Of a stretch of 64,000 nucleotides of DNA, positions 1 to 11,370 are shown piece after piece (position 1 is the first letter of the stretch; every line of letters starts with the position of its first letter). The stretch is from Bidens hawaiensis. Lineage: Eukaryota; Streptophyta; Magnoliopsida; Asterales; Asteraceae. The stretch spans positions 682,001 through 746,000 of the forward strand of contig JAIQDT010000826.1 of assembly GCA_021521415.1 (NCBI GenBank), written 5' to 3'. The notes under the pieces were generated by a model. The model did not search any database and was not told the origin of the DNA. It saw only the letters and a program-made list of their open reading frames with translations. Made by a program: the position numbers and the translations under genes.

Positions 1-1435
1 CGGATTCGGCTAAGTAGAACCCGAAAACTGTCCTTGAGGCCTTTCATCAAGACGAAGAGCAATATCACCAACGCACCTTTGAAGGTCAAGAAAAGAAGAT
101 TGTTGATTCTTTATAAGCAAATCGTGTTCGGCAAACTTTTTCTGTGTAACTTGATCCCTCTCCAAGATTTGCTTCATCATCTCCTCCAGACGTCCCATGC
201 CTCCATTAGAATCCTGCACATTATTTTGAACATTAGTACCATTGTTATTATTGTTGTACTGACCTTGTCCTTGATTGTAAGAATTTTGATAACCGGATGG
301 TGCGCCCGACGGACGCTAGTTGGAGTTATTCTGATTTGGGTTCTTGTAGGTGTTCCAATTCTGATTGTTGTTGAAGTTGTTGGGAAACCTATTCTGACCA
401 CCAACAAAATCGACCCGCTGATTCATCACCGGGCACTCCAAAGTACCATATCCACCTCTACAAAACTCACACTTTTCCACCTTAGTCTTAAGTTCCTTCA
501 CCTCTCGGGTTAATGATTCCAAAGTAGAAGCCACAGTATTATCCAGATTAACCTGGTGTACACCTCGAGAAGATGAGGATATACTGCTAACGGAAGTGGA
601 ATTCCCGCAATTGTGGCCCTTTGGCGAGGTCCGATTGAGCGAAGCTTTCAAACATCTCGTTACATTCGGTGACATTTTTCCTTGCCATTAAGTTACCTCC
701 AGCAGCAGTGTCAAAACGAACTTGGGTTTCATATGTCAGCCCGTTGTAAAACTTTTCCATGAGAGCCCATGGTGTAAGACCATTCTTTGAACAACGAGCG
801 AGCAAATTCTGAAAACGCTCCCAAGCATGGCAATATTGTTCATCTGGCTCCATGTGAAACGAGTGAATCTGATCACGAAGAATAGCCGCTTTAGCCGGTG
901 GGAAGTATCTCTCGATGAATGCAGAACGCAGCGCTTCCAAAATGGTGAATGTGCCAGGCGGCTAAGTATCGAGCCAAAGAGCTGCTTTACCTGCAAGTGA
1001 AAAAGGAAAAAGATGTAAGAAAATAGCATCTTCAGTAGCACCTTGCAAATTAAAAGTTTTCAAAACGCGGTAAAGCCGGTTAATGTGTGCCGGTGCATCC
1101 TCGTCATCGTTCCCATGAAATTGATTAGTTTGAACGATATTGTTCATGACATATGACGGAATCTGCCACGAGTTAGGATTGTTGATTGCGGGAAAGACGA
1201 TGCATGACTGGTTTCCGGTTAAGCCATCGAAGGCTTGAGCAGCAATTGTTCTATCGTCGGCCATTTGGACGTCTGGTTGACTTCTCGGGCTTTCAGGTGG
1301 TGAACTGGGTGGGGAAGACTTTGCTGTAGAACTGGCTTCTAACGGTTGTTTCTCTGCTGACGAGCTAGCCTCGGTCTTCAACGGAGAAAATTCCAGTTTT
1401 ACCAGCGGTGCTCCTTGCGAACGAAGATGTGGCAT
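1..1435 (-). pseudogene. Athila-type Ty3/gypsy gag, 5' part, broken
   Basis: N-terminal and middle part of the gag of an Athila-lineage LTR retrotransposon read on the minus strand; Gag would form the particle that packages element RNA. The frame starts at 1435 (MPHLRSQGAP), passes through the typical Athila gag block (NNIVQTNQFHG, HLFPFSLAGKAALWL) and the second block with FIERYFPPAKAAILRDQI, then a zinc-knuckle remnant CEFCRGGYGTLEC (the usual His is absent), then an Asn-rich stretch and MGRLEEMMKQILERDQVTQ. A TAG in frame at about 962-964, right after WLDT, a frameshift near 610-670 and further stops show it is dead. It lies directly downstream of the PBS and LTR at 1606-3298; pol would lie left of the window. 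The last segment is close to the gag at 63,423-63,929, so both ends of the window hold copies of one family in the same orientation. Confidence 0.9.
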
Positions 1436-1605
1436 AAACCTGAAAAACGCAACAGACCAAGTAAGTAGACTAAAAATAAAATTTAAAGCTAAAACGAAAA
1501 TAAACTAAAATTAACTTAGACTCCTACGAATCAAACGAAAATAAAACAAATAGCACGTTTGTAGCAATTAAGTCCAATTAAAGCAAATAACGCAATCACT
1601 AAAAG

Positions 1606-1623
1606 TCCCCGGCAACGGCGCCA
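1606..1623 (-). promoter_or_regulatory. Primer binding site (tRNA-Asp type) of the left Athila element
   Basis: On the minus strand this reads TGGCGCCGTTGCCGGGGA, the primer site typical of Athila elements (tRNA-Asp type), six bases inside the LTR end. It fixes the orientation: the LTR at 1630-3298 is the 5' LTR. Confidence 0.9.
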
Positions 1624-1629
1624 AAAACT

Positions 1630-3298
1630 TGATGTGCTAAAAGTAGTCAAATAAAAATACGCTAAACCTAGACACTAAGTAATACTCTATACTTTTAAAC
1701 TTAACTTAAACTACTAACCGGCAAGTGTACCGGTTGACTCTAGTACAGCTAAGTAAGTCCGGATATCGAACCCACGAGACTCTATAAATTACGTATACTA
1801 GCTAATTAAACTCGACTTACTGACACGACTATTTAATAATAATGTTTGAATGGGGTTTTTAAACTAATTATTAATTAATTAAACCTAACCCTAATTAATT
1901 AAATAATAATAAAACATAATCATTACTTAAAACTTAATTTAAAAATAAAGACTTAACCCTAATTAAATTATAATAATAAACTATTAAAACACTTAGATCA
2001 ATTCAGATGATAAAAGCAACTACCTATGCTAGAATCCCCAATATTACGACAATTAATCAAATGGGAAATTTAAGTTATGAAAATGGGATCGTAAAATAGA
2101 CCCTTGACAGAAAACTCGAACAGGACCCTCGACCTTCAAGAAGACACCTATGAAATCTAATAAGTTTTAAGACTCACCAGTTTTATTAATTAAACTTCCT
2201 TACGGTTATTTAATAATTTATGTCTAAGTATCTCTATGACGAAATCCTACCTTAAAGCGCGGAAATCAAAGATAGTTAAGAAGACTCAATTGACTTAATA
2301 GACTAAGCTGACAATCAAACCTAAACAGGCTCCTTACGAAGAACTAAATCTAGTAATCCTGACCAACAAAGATCTATCAATAACCTATCACCTTACAGCT
2401 TTCTAGGCTAGCATCTCACTTTTATCTATTTAATTAGTTTTATTGTTTCTATGATCCTAATGCATATTAATCATAAACTAGCCAAGAACACACAGTAAAT
2501 GACCTAACAAAACCCTATCCTATGAAACAATCACCAAGGGTAATGTGAAACAATAAATCCAAGTAATAAAACCAAGCAATCATACGCATCAATTAATTCA
2601 AACTTAACAGTTTACTTAAAACATAAAATCCATAACGAAAAGAAATCCCAAACAAAATCAAACCGAACAAAGGTTCATCACGACCTAGGTAGTTTATGAG
2701 GTTTAGCCTAGCATCATATAATATAAACCTAACAAAACAATTAAAACTGAAAACATGGTGAAATAATGAGAAACGAAATATTAAAGGCGATAAAACTCGT
2801 AGTCTTAGATCTTAAACGTAAAGCTCTTCACCGGCTGTTCTCTTGCCTTCAAAATCTCCACAAGACTCGAAAGTATGATCTCTAAAACTCCAAATTCGTC
2901 TGGTGGCAACAGGGTATGTTCAAGTTTAAGTTAAAGATGTTTAAATACCCAAAACAAGGCCCAACTTGAGGCAAAAACGAATTAAAATCCATCAGTAGAC
3001 TCCCTAGGCGCCGCGCGACCAGGGATGAGAGCCCGGCAGCGCGGCGCGGCGTGTCTCTATAAGGGGGCCGGCAGCCCGGTCTGACCGGTTCTCTGTTCTG
3101 ACCCTTCCTGACGCGTTCCGGATCTCTGTTTCGGCACTTTTTAACTCGTTTTTCACCCTTTTTAATCACGATCAACTCCCGGAACCTACAAAACATAAAA
3201 GTGTTAGGAGTATACAAATCTCGACTAAAAACGAACAAAAACTATTAAAATATTAAATTAAATATACACGGGAAACATAAACATTTAGCATTATATCA
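1630..3298 (-). repeat. Athila 5' LTR
   Basis: 1669-bp LTR with TG...CA ends: on the minus strand it starts TGATATAATGC and ends AGCACATCA. It matches the LTR at 53,271-55,001 along its length with many substitutions and indels, so the two belong to different insertions of one family. The inner boundary is set by the PBS at 1606-1623. A GC-rich patch at about 3001-3130 is shared with the other copy. The target duplication cannot be tested because the partner end is outside the window. Confidence 0.88.
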
Positions 3299-4512
3299 CC
3301 TATCCCGATACCCTATACCCCCAAATAATACGGAAAACTATAGTAAGTAAACCCTCGTATTTGGGGTTCATTTTCATCCCCTATCTCATATTATAATGTG
3401 GCTGATTGTGCAAGAAGTATATATTGATATATGGGGAATCGAATGCGAAGGACATTTAGAAAATGAACAGAAAATGCATACTTTATTTAATTTATATATA
3501 AATTTTTGTATGCTTTTTTTTTGGTTTGGATTTGGAGTTATGTGGTTTTAAAATATTATATGTAGCCTTTTGGATTCAAATTTGGTGGATTCCGTGGTGG
3601 TTTGTGTTTGTTTACATCTTTAACGACATAACACACTCAAATTTAGTGGTTGTGACGGATTCAAAAGTAGACTTATTGTTTGATTTTAATATGAAATTTA
3701 TTCTATAGCAATTCTAAAATCGTAATATAAAATTATCGTTTTATAGGAAACTTGTTAGCGAAATCGTGAAATCTATGTTTTATCTCGCATCACATACAAC
3801 ATATGTATATAATAGTCAATAATACGAATAGTGACATAGCTTAACCAATTTTTATCTGAGTTTCATGAGTCGATACATAAAGTGGTGGAAACCATAGGAT
3901 CACATGACATAACGATGGATTTGAAGATGATCTTGTTCTCTCATAGTCTAACTTACTCACATGTCATGTGAAACTTTTACGGCATCATGATGTCTTGATC
4001 TTTAAGATTCAATACAAACAGCCCGTAAATCTTTACTCGTTGACGGCATATGAGTTACCCTTATTTTAAGCGAATTGCCGAACGAAAGCTGTCGCATGCA
4101 TGCCAACTCTATTGGAAATATATTATTGACGGGTAGTCCCAAATATGCACATGTATAGCCTTCCCACCTAGAGCAAGCATACCTAACCTGAAGGAGCCCT
4201 ATTCAAGCGTGTATGGAGCCTCGCTAAAGGATGGATTATATGCGACATTCAAACAAGGAACTCGATTACCAAAGCAAGCACGCCACAACGCAAACAATAG
4301 CATAAGGAAAGCTGCAGAAGGGCTCCATAAGGCGAAGTCAAATTGTTTCACCAACATAGATAGGAACACCACTTTTAAGAAGTGCACATGCGTTTAAAGC
4401 GGACAAACCATCACCCAAAAGGAAGGTAGACGACCCTTCAGCCTATAAATACCTGAGAAACCCCCACTAATTCTCATGTTGGATCATGATCGCATGAGAC
4501 CCCCTTTTATGA
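3299..4512. other. No gene recognised
   Basis: AT-rich sequence with no convincing reading frame. Near 4440 there is a TATA-like string (cctataaatacc) followed by C-rich leader-like sequence, which could be part of an old LTR, but no ends or duplication were found. Confidence 0.4.
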
Positions 4513-4520
4513 TGAGACGC

Positions 4521-4747
4521 AGGGACGAATCTTCATTGGGGCCAGGGGTGGCCCCGACCCCCCCCCCCCCACCCTGTTTTTTTGCGCAGTAGTGTAAATT
4601 TACCAGTTTTCGGCCGAAAAATTTTATACGTAGTGTAAGTTTAGCCTTTTTTGGCCGAAAATTTGAGTCCGGCCCCCCATCGTTTATGAAATTTTGTATA
4701 CATTTCGAGCTCGGCCCCCCGGTGCCTTAGTCCAAGCTTCGCCACTG
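4521..4747. mobile_element. hAT-type MITE, 227 bp
   Basis: Flanked by a perfect 8-bp target duplication ATGAGACG (4513-4520 and 4748-4755), the hAT signature. The ends are imperfect inverted repeats: CAGGGACGAATCTTCATTGG on the left and CAGTGGCGAAGCTTGGACTA on the right when reversed. The body holds a C14 run and repeated ggccgaaaa motifs; there is no coding capacity. A related, more decayed copy lies at about 44,388-44,524. Confidence 0.9.
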
Positions 4748-4755
4748 ATGAGACG

Positions 4756-5139
4756 AATGATTTTCCATTGTTAGTAGGTTATAAGTCCAACACCATCATA
4801 AACGAATGCCCTCCCGAGCATCATAATCGGACTTTGTTTACCTTGTAGCAACAACAAATATTGATGTTGTAATTTCAAGAGATATAAACTAAATACCCTC
4901 CAAATTCATTTGATTTCTTTTAGATTTTATTTAATTTTAATTATTGAAAACCATATATACATTTATTTTTTATATGAACTAGCATTGCAACATACTTATA
5001 TCTAACTTTTAATTTGATAATTTATATAAATAATTTAAAACAAAGTATTTACAAGAATTAACTTTGACGTCGTCTGATATTCTGATTCTAGATTCTTGTA
5101 ATCGATTTAACCGGATAAAAATAACCAATCTGATTATAA
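4756..5139. other. No gene recognised
   Basis: AT-rich sequence between the MITE and the hAT transposase relic; nothing identifiable. Confidence 0.4.
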
Positions 5140-6105
5140 AAACATTAATAATGACTTATGACTCCAAACTTTAAGATCATCTTTTAAAGTCAAATTGATC
5201 AATTTCTTTTTCTGTTATTGAATTTGTGTCACTTGCAATTGCTGTATCATTATCCTTTTCATCAATAACTTCAAGTAAAGCTTCCCGTACATCGACAAGT
5301 TGCATTCTAATAGCCTCAACACTTTCGACACGACGTTACCAATACGATTGAGACATTGACTTGAGACTAGGATGAGCTTGGTACTGACCGATATCGATAT
5401 CAATCTCGAAAATCTTGATCCTGATTTTCCCACAAATTTGGTACCGGTACCGAAAATGTTCGGTTCAATACCAGTATCTTAGGAAACAATTCGGTAAATA
5501 CTGCTACCGATCCCAGTTTTCTTTGAAACTTAGTATCGGTTCGGTATTGGTAGCCGGTACCATTTGCGAACCTACTTAAGACTCCAAGCTTTAACATTAT
5601 ATTTTAAAATTTGCCGATTAATTGAATTTCCAAAAATAGTATAAATAAATAAATGTGTTGGATTAGTCCAAAAGAAAAAAAAACTGTTACCCATATCATA
5701 TAATGTAAGACTAAGAAGATGACAACCACAAGAAGTGTAAAACGCTCTTGGATTCCCCTTTAAAAATCCCGTTTGCACTCCTTGGTGTTTTTATTTCATG
5801 TTTGTTTCATTGGCATAACTTTGACTACACATATCATCAAGTTCAAGACCGAGAGACTTTAACACCTCGGCTGTAATGCCAAAGAGTCTTTTCCCAGTTG
5901 TATATATAACATCCAAACCCATAAAAAAGGCTCCTCGACGATAACAAAATTAGATGAGCTTTAAATACCTCATAATTATAGTCATCTATTCTTGGTAACT
6001 TCAATCGTGAGTTCAATCAAGTATGATTGAGTAATACTTTCCATTATTTTTCTCCTTTATGATTTCTTTTTTAATTTATTGAGCTTCATGGTATTATCTT
6101 GATCA
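5140..6105 (-). pseudogene. hAT transposase relic, minus-strand copy (DUF4371/TTF type)
   Basis: Minus-strand remains of a hAT-superfamily transposase of the type with a DUF4371-like N-terminal part (TTF-type / ZMYM1-like). Readable blocks, in order from high to low coordinates, are TGKRLFGITAEVLKSLGLEL near 5900, then NPRAFYTSCGCHLLSLTL near 5720, then RVESVEAIRMQLVDVREALL near 5330. These match the family pattern of GQGYDNGANMKGKHQG, NPRAFYTPCGCHSLNL and RWESRIESVKAIR. Several stops break it, and a MITE at 5368-5574 splits it. Compared with the plus-strand copy at 7190-8850 it is an independent decayed copy. Confidence 0.85.
5368..5574. mobile_element. GGTACC-rich hAT MITE, copy A
   Basis: Begins taggatgagc and ends cgaaccta, with many ggtaccggtacc-type motifs inside. 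The flanks are an 8-bp duplication with one mismatch (cttgagac at 5360-5367, cttaagac at 5575-5582), as expected for hAT. It sits inside the minus-strand transposase relic: removing it rejoins the transposase-like frame. Confidence 0.85.
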
Positions 6106-6369
6106 CAATATTCAAAATGAGATAATTTTAATGCTAGCTCAAGATTTTAAAAAGAAATCATAAAGGTGATAAAGGAAGCAAAGTACTACAATCATACTTG
6201 ATTGTACTCTCGATTCAAGTGACAAAAAAACAGATGACAATAATTGTGAGTTATTTAAAGTTATCATGTCCATTTCTTGTTAACGATAACATTGAGAAAG
6301 GACTATTCACCTTGTTTAATAAAACATTTAAAAACCCTAAAAAGGACTTCCTAATAGTAACATAATTTG
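6106..6369 (+). pseudogene. hAT transposase relic, fragment (plus)
   Basis: Homologous to 7210-7440, and to the reverse of about 5950-6105: shared text includes gctagctcaaga, atcatacttgattg and gtggtatttaaagtt-like strings. Together with the minus-strand copy it makes an inverted repeat centred near 6100. No usable frame remains. Confidence 0.7.
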
Positions 6370-6891
6370 TAGGGATGGCAATGAAACCCGAACCTGATGA
6401 GAAAACCCAAAATCCGACATAAATGGGACGGATAATACCCGGACCCATTAGGGTTTGGGACGGGTTTGGAATTAGTTTTAAAATTTTTCGCGGGTTTGGG
6501 ATTTCTAATATACCCGATTACTCGATAACATAAACCAAGTTACCCGATTATATACCCGATGTACCCGATATAGCTTATTATATTATATATATACTATATT
6601 CCAAATATATTATTTATCGAATCTTGTTTATATTAATTATTTGAAATATTTTATCTATATGGAAACCATCTTTGTCATCAATTAGTTATATTTTGTCAAA
6701 ACCCGGCGGGTTTTGAGCCGGATATACCTGACGGGTATTTTTCAAAACCCGATAGGAAACCCGAAACCCGACGGGTAATTACCCGATTAAAACCCGGCGG
6801 GTTTGGAACGGGTTTGGGATGGACTTTAATAACCGGGTATGGGTTTAAGAATACCTAAACCCGACCCAAACCCGACCCATTGCCATCCCTA
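6370..6891. mobile_element. MITE with TAGGGATGGCAATG termini, 522 bp
   Basis: Inverted ends tagggatggcaatg and cattgccatcccta enclose sequence full of acccgacgggt / aacccggcggg motifs. This terminus is common in plant hAT-like MITEs. The flanks share only ATTTG (6365-6369, 6892-6896), so the target duplication is partly decayed. It separates two pieces of the hAT relic cluster. Confidence 0.75.
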
Positions 6892-7189
6892 ATTTGATGA
6901 TAACTTTCAATAACTCGTCATGATAACTTAAATCAGAATTATACTCAAATACGATTGAATGCTACTTCACGTCATTTTTCTATTTTATGACTTCTTTTTT
7001 AAATTTATTGAGATAACATTAAAATTATCTCGTTTTGGATCTTGTGTCCAAGATAATGTACATGAAGTTCTTCATTTGTGATCCGCTGCACATAATATAT
7101 TAAATAATTATACGTGTGTGTGTATACCATATCATAAAGGACTATATGATTTTAATAAAATTCACATTTCATTTGTGCGGCGGATCCCA
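6892..7189 (-). pseudogene. hAT transposase relic, fragment (minus)
   Basis: The reverse complement of this stretch matches 7190-7400: cacaagatccaaaacgagat, attttaatgttatctca, and the attcaatcgtatttgag region. It forms the second head-to-head pair of the cluster. No frame survives. Confidence 0.65.
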
Positions 7190-8850
7190 AATAATGAGCT
7201 TCATATGCATTATCTTGGTCACAAGATCCAAAACGAGATTATTTTAATGCTAGCTCAAGAAATTAAAACATAAATCACAAAGAATATAAAAGAAGCAAAG
7301 TATTACTCAATCATACTTGATTGCATTCCTGATTCAGGTCACCAAGAACATATGACTATAACTGTGTGGTATTTAAAGTTCTCATCTAATTTGATATTGA
7401 TGAGGAGTCCTTTTTAGGGTTTTCGAATGTTATGGAAAACACCTGAAAAGGGCTATTTGATATTATAGTTGAAGAATTAAAATCTCATGGCCTTGAACTT
7501 GGTGACATGTGTGGTCAAGGTTATGACAATGGAGCAAATATGAAAGGAAAACATCAAGGAGCGCAAACGAGATTTTTAAAGGAGAATCGTAGAGCATTTT
7601 AATCTCCTTAGTGATTGTCATTCTATTAGTCTTACATTATGTTATATTTTACATTACGTTATATGACTAACAGTTGTACTGAAGAAGATAGAATTTTTAG
7701 ACAAACCAACATATTTATACCATCTTTTGTAAATTCTATGGTGTCAAAATTTGAAAGATAATTTTAAAGCTTCTATTCTTAAGTCATTGTCTCAAAAATC
7801 GTTAGGAAAGTTTAAAAGTGTTAATGCTATTAAAATGCAACTTTTTGGTGTATGGAGAGCCTTTACTTACGGTTGGAGAAAAAGATAATGATGTTACAAT
7901 TGCAAGTGAAAGAAATTTAATAGAAGAAAGAGAAATCGATGAATTTGACTTTTTATATCAATAGTCATCTAGCATAAAGTATTAAACAATGTGAATATAG
8001 CGAGCGATACAATCAAAAGCTATGTATGTCAAGATTGCTATTAAATAAACAAAGAGATTGATAAAGTACTTAATGGATTTAGAGAAATTGGTTTTTCTAA
8101 AGCGATTGATGAAGCTAAGAATATGGCTATTGAAATGAGTATTAATTCGATATTTAAAAAAAAAACGTTCAAAGAAAAAAATGATGAAAGTTCAAGTGGT
8201 CAAAAAGTTTAATTTACCCAGTGAAAAGAACTTTTGAGTAAATTATATGGAGTTGGGCTCATTTGACACATTATATGTCAACGAATTTAGTAACCCTATA
8301 GATGTTTTGAAACATTTGAATGAGACCCAAGAATATTCCCATAAAGAATATTCTTGACTATTCCAGTTTTGGTGACATTTGTAGGAAAAAGTTTTAAAAA
8401 AATCAAGTAATTGAAATATTACTCACGATCTACATTGTTTCAAGAAAGATTAGTGGATTGGCAATGATATTTATCTAGAATGACATTTTAAAGAATATAA
8501 ACTGTGAAGTAGGGATGAGATCGGAACCGTACCGGTCCCGGCCCCAAAAATCGCGAATTCTTGGTACCGGTACCGAAATATTCGGTTCGATACTGGTACG
8601 GTACCGGTATTGAAGGTAAAACATTGGTACTGATTTGGTACTGAAGGTAAAACATACCGGTACCGAAACTCAAAACATTGGTACCGATTTGGTAATGACG
8701 GTACCGATTTCGGTACTGGTACCAACCGGTACAAGTCCCGATTTTGCTCATCCCTACTGTGAAGATGTGATCAAACAATTTGTTGTTAAGAATACTAGGA
8801 GAGTTTCAAGAATAATCAGTTAGCTATTACGGTATTCGATTTTAATACTA
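7190..8850 (+). pseudogene. hAT transposase relic, plus-strand copy (DUF4371/TTF type)
   Basis: The longest of the four pieces. Readable blocks are MLAQEIKT and [20 protein letters not shown] (about 7240-7350), GLFDIIVEELKSHGLELGDM and GQGYDNGANMKGKHQGAQTR (about 7450-7580), ASILKSLSQKSLGKF (about 7770-7820), a middle region at 8050-8240, and a C-terminal hAT-dimerisation-like end (LAMIFI ... DVIKQFVVKNTRRV) split by a MITE at 8510-8756. The order agrees with full-length plant DUF4371 hAT transposases. Many stops and frameshifts make it non-functional. Nothing identifies the ends of the parent transposon. Confidence 0.85.
8510..8756. mobile_element. GGTACC-rich hAT MITE, copy B
   Basis: 247 bp with inverted ends tagggatgag and ctcatcccta and a perfect 8-bp duplication CTGTGAAG (8502-8509, 8757-8764). 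The inside is built from ggtaccggtacc/cggttcg motifs. It interrupts the transposase relic exactly between its last two C-terminal blocks. Confidence 0.92.
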
Positions 8851-9139
8851 TATCTTTGCTATGTTTATTGTTACAACGTTGATCGTCATTTTAAAAAAAT
8901 TAGGTTATGTAATTCGTTACTCGTTAGGGCCACATACTCTTTTTCTTTCCGCTCGGCCAAGGCATTCAAATCCTCGAACCGGTCTTGTATTATACCGTAA
9001 TACGCCCAGATTAAGATCAAGAATCATGCAAGAAAATTATTCAAATAAGGAACACATAATCGTGTCACATAAGTGTGAAATCAAAATTAAAAAAACAAAC
9101 CCTAAAGTCGTAATTAATAATGACTACATCAGTCAGACT

Positions 9140-9345
9140 TATGGATGAGCAAATGGTACCCGGTACCAGCATCGAATCGGGTACCCTCAGTGCCAATTTG
9201 GTACCTACTTTTTGATGTTTCTGGATCGGTACGACACCGGTACCACTACGGTTTGGTTCCGGTATTTCTCAAATTTTCGCCTTTGGTACCGGTACCTTAC
9301 CGAGTATTTTAGGTACTGGTACCTAGATTTGGAGATTTCGGAACC
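9140..9345. mobile_element. GGTACC-rich hAT MITE, copy C (decayed)
   Basis: Starts tatggatgagcaaatggtacc and contains six or more ggtaccggtacc-like motifs, as in copies A and B. The right end is not recognisable and no target duplication was found, so the boundaries are approximate. Confidence 0.6.
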
Positions 9346-10106
9346 GATTCAAGAACAAAAACAAACTGAAAATAAAAAACTTACCAACTTATAAGCAATC
9401 AATAATGACCTCAAAACAAAAATGGCTCCAATGCTTTCTTCCTGAACTCTTTAATGTTGCAGCCGTCGATAAATAATTGTCACATGAATCCACCACCGAA
9501 AGTCTTAGTAGGGCCGGCATTTTAACCATCTCTAAAAGACTAAAACTAAGTCATATGGGCTTAGATGTGAGGCCCATGCTAACTTACTACATAAAACAAT
9601 TAGTTTTTCTAGCTTCCAACCATAATTAAATTGAAGACTCCAACTTGGCAATGACTAAAGAGTTGCTTTTCCATCTTCGATATTGGTTTAGCTTGATGCT
9701 TGTCTAAAACCGATAAATCGTTCAAGCTAGTTTCCTTCATAATCGATCAATCTATCCCATGCGCATCAATGTTCGCCACAACTCCGCACCTACAAAAACA
9801 TAAAAGACAATCCAAAGACTGAAAGAAGATTTTGTTCCACCGAAACATATGTTGCACAAAATAATGAATTTTGAGACAATAAATACATACAAGGTAGAAT
9901 AGTAAAATAAAATAGTCTTTAACGTGATTAAGATTAACATATAGATCGTATCCATGAGTTGCATGTAGATTACATTTATTCGATTAATTGGGAAACCTGA
10001 AACCTGAATATTTGATTGATGTGAATTCACGTGATGTTAAACTAACTTGCAGTTAATTAAAAAAAAGATGAACAAATGACGCACTAGAATACGAGATAAG
10101 TAATAT
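9346..10106. other. No gene recognised
   Basis: AT-rich; no convincing frame, RNA gene or repeat ends. The longest frame (minus, 9752-10,030) has no recognisable family features. Confidence 0.4.
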
Positions 10107-10114
10107 CATTGAGG

Positions 10115-10753
10115 CAGGGCCGTATTTGGGCCTGTGCAGGCTGTGCAGCCGCACAAGGCCCAAATCCGGAAAGGGCCCATCAAAATTTTAATTAGCAACC
10201 AGCAGGTCCGGTAATCTCAAATAAAACTTTATATTAATAGGCCCAATTCTGAAATAGTTGGCCCAAAGAATTTGAAACAAATAAAAAAACCCAGTCCACT
10301 TCTTCACTTAACCGTTATAGGATTCATGCATCCATATGCTGATGTGCCAACCTTCAAAAGTTTTTTAAAAATATAAGATTTTTTTGATTTATTTTCATAA
10401 TTTCATTTACAAACTTTACTGTGTTTTTTAATCTAGTTTTTTTCCTCATTTTTCCTTCTAAACAATTGAAAATGAATCAAACTTTGATTTCATGAGCGGG
10501 CTATTACGAAGTATTATTATGAAATTATGCTTTAAAAGTTAAAATTATTTGATTAGGTTTATTCATTTATAGATGCACTTAAATGTGCTTGATTAGTTGA
10601 TTATTTGAAAGTTAACTACAATACTATTGTTTTGTTTAATGTTAATATGTTATCACACTTATCGTTCAAATAGTATAATTAGCTTATCTCAGGGTCCATT
10701 TTTTAATTTGCACGGGGTCTATAAAGGCCAACGCATTCTCAGGGACGGCCCTG
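10115..10753. mobile_element. Non-autonomous hAT element, 639 bp
   Basis: Inverted ends CAGGGCCGTATTTGGG and (reversed) CAGGGCCGTCCCTGAG. The flanking 8-mers cattgagg and cattcaag match at six of eight bases, consistent with an old hAT duplication. It is AT-rich and has no transposase. It shares the CAGGGCCG terminus with the element at 30,607-30,991. Confidence 0.82.
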
Positions 10754-10761
10754 CATTCAAG

Positions 10762-11370
10762 TTCAAGTTTAATAGCATTACTTATAATATGAATTAATAA
10801 GCTACATAGATATAGCTTGATTAACAAACATGAATGATCAACAATTAACAGACACTTCAATCATATAACGGTTCCTTTAACGATATTAAATCAATTAATT
10901 AACGATTTATCATGCAGTCATTATTAATTATCAACTTGCTATCCGACGATGGCAATCAATCAGACCTTGATCTCTAATAATATTGATTAGATAACATAAA
11001 GGGTGTGTTTGGCATGATCAATATACTTTGTCTTTCAACACGCAAATATATTAAACATATAAATGTGCATAAGTTATACGTTATAAGTACTTCTTATAAT
11101 TAAAGCAAGCTTATGTTTATTGTAGACTTAAGTACTTATAATTAGGCAAACTCATGTTTATTGTAGACTTAGAAGTCAGATTGAATACAAAAGAGAAACC
11201 ATATAAACGAATGTGATTAAAAAACTAAACTATAATATATCTGAAACTAACATTTTCTTCATAAAATATTGTATTTAAGTTTTATAGAGACAAACATAAC
11301 ATTAACGGTGTCGTAAGTGATCCAAATGGTTGTTCAAAAGAATAACATTAAAAGTGTGTTTATGACAATT
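10762..11370. other. No gene recognised
   Basis: AT-rich. At about 11,001 there is a single PIF/Tourist-like terminus (gggtgtgtttggcatgatc) with no partner end visible nearby, so it is probably a truncated MITE. Confidence 0.4.

Noticed and set aside
4199..4397. Two opposed 62-codon frames
   Set aside because: Mutually overlapping, no family features, and no promoter or splice context.
8471..8823. Tyr/Pro/Val-rich frames on both strands
   Set aside because: They are translations of the GGTACC-rich MITE at 8510-8756.
9752..10030. 92-codon frame with hydrophobic stretches
   Set aside because: AT-rich sequence gives Phe/Ile-rich frames by chance; no recognisable motif.
10981..11060. Tourist-like MITE starting at 11,001
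   Set aside because: Only one terminus was found; without a partner end or duplicated TAA it cannot be delimited.
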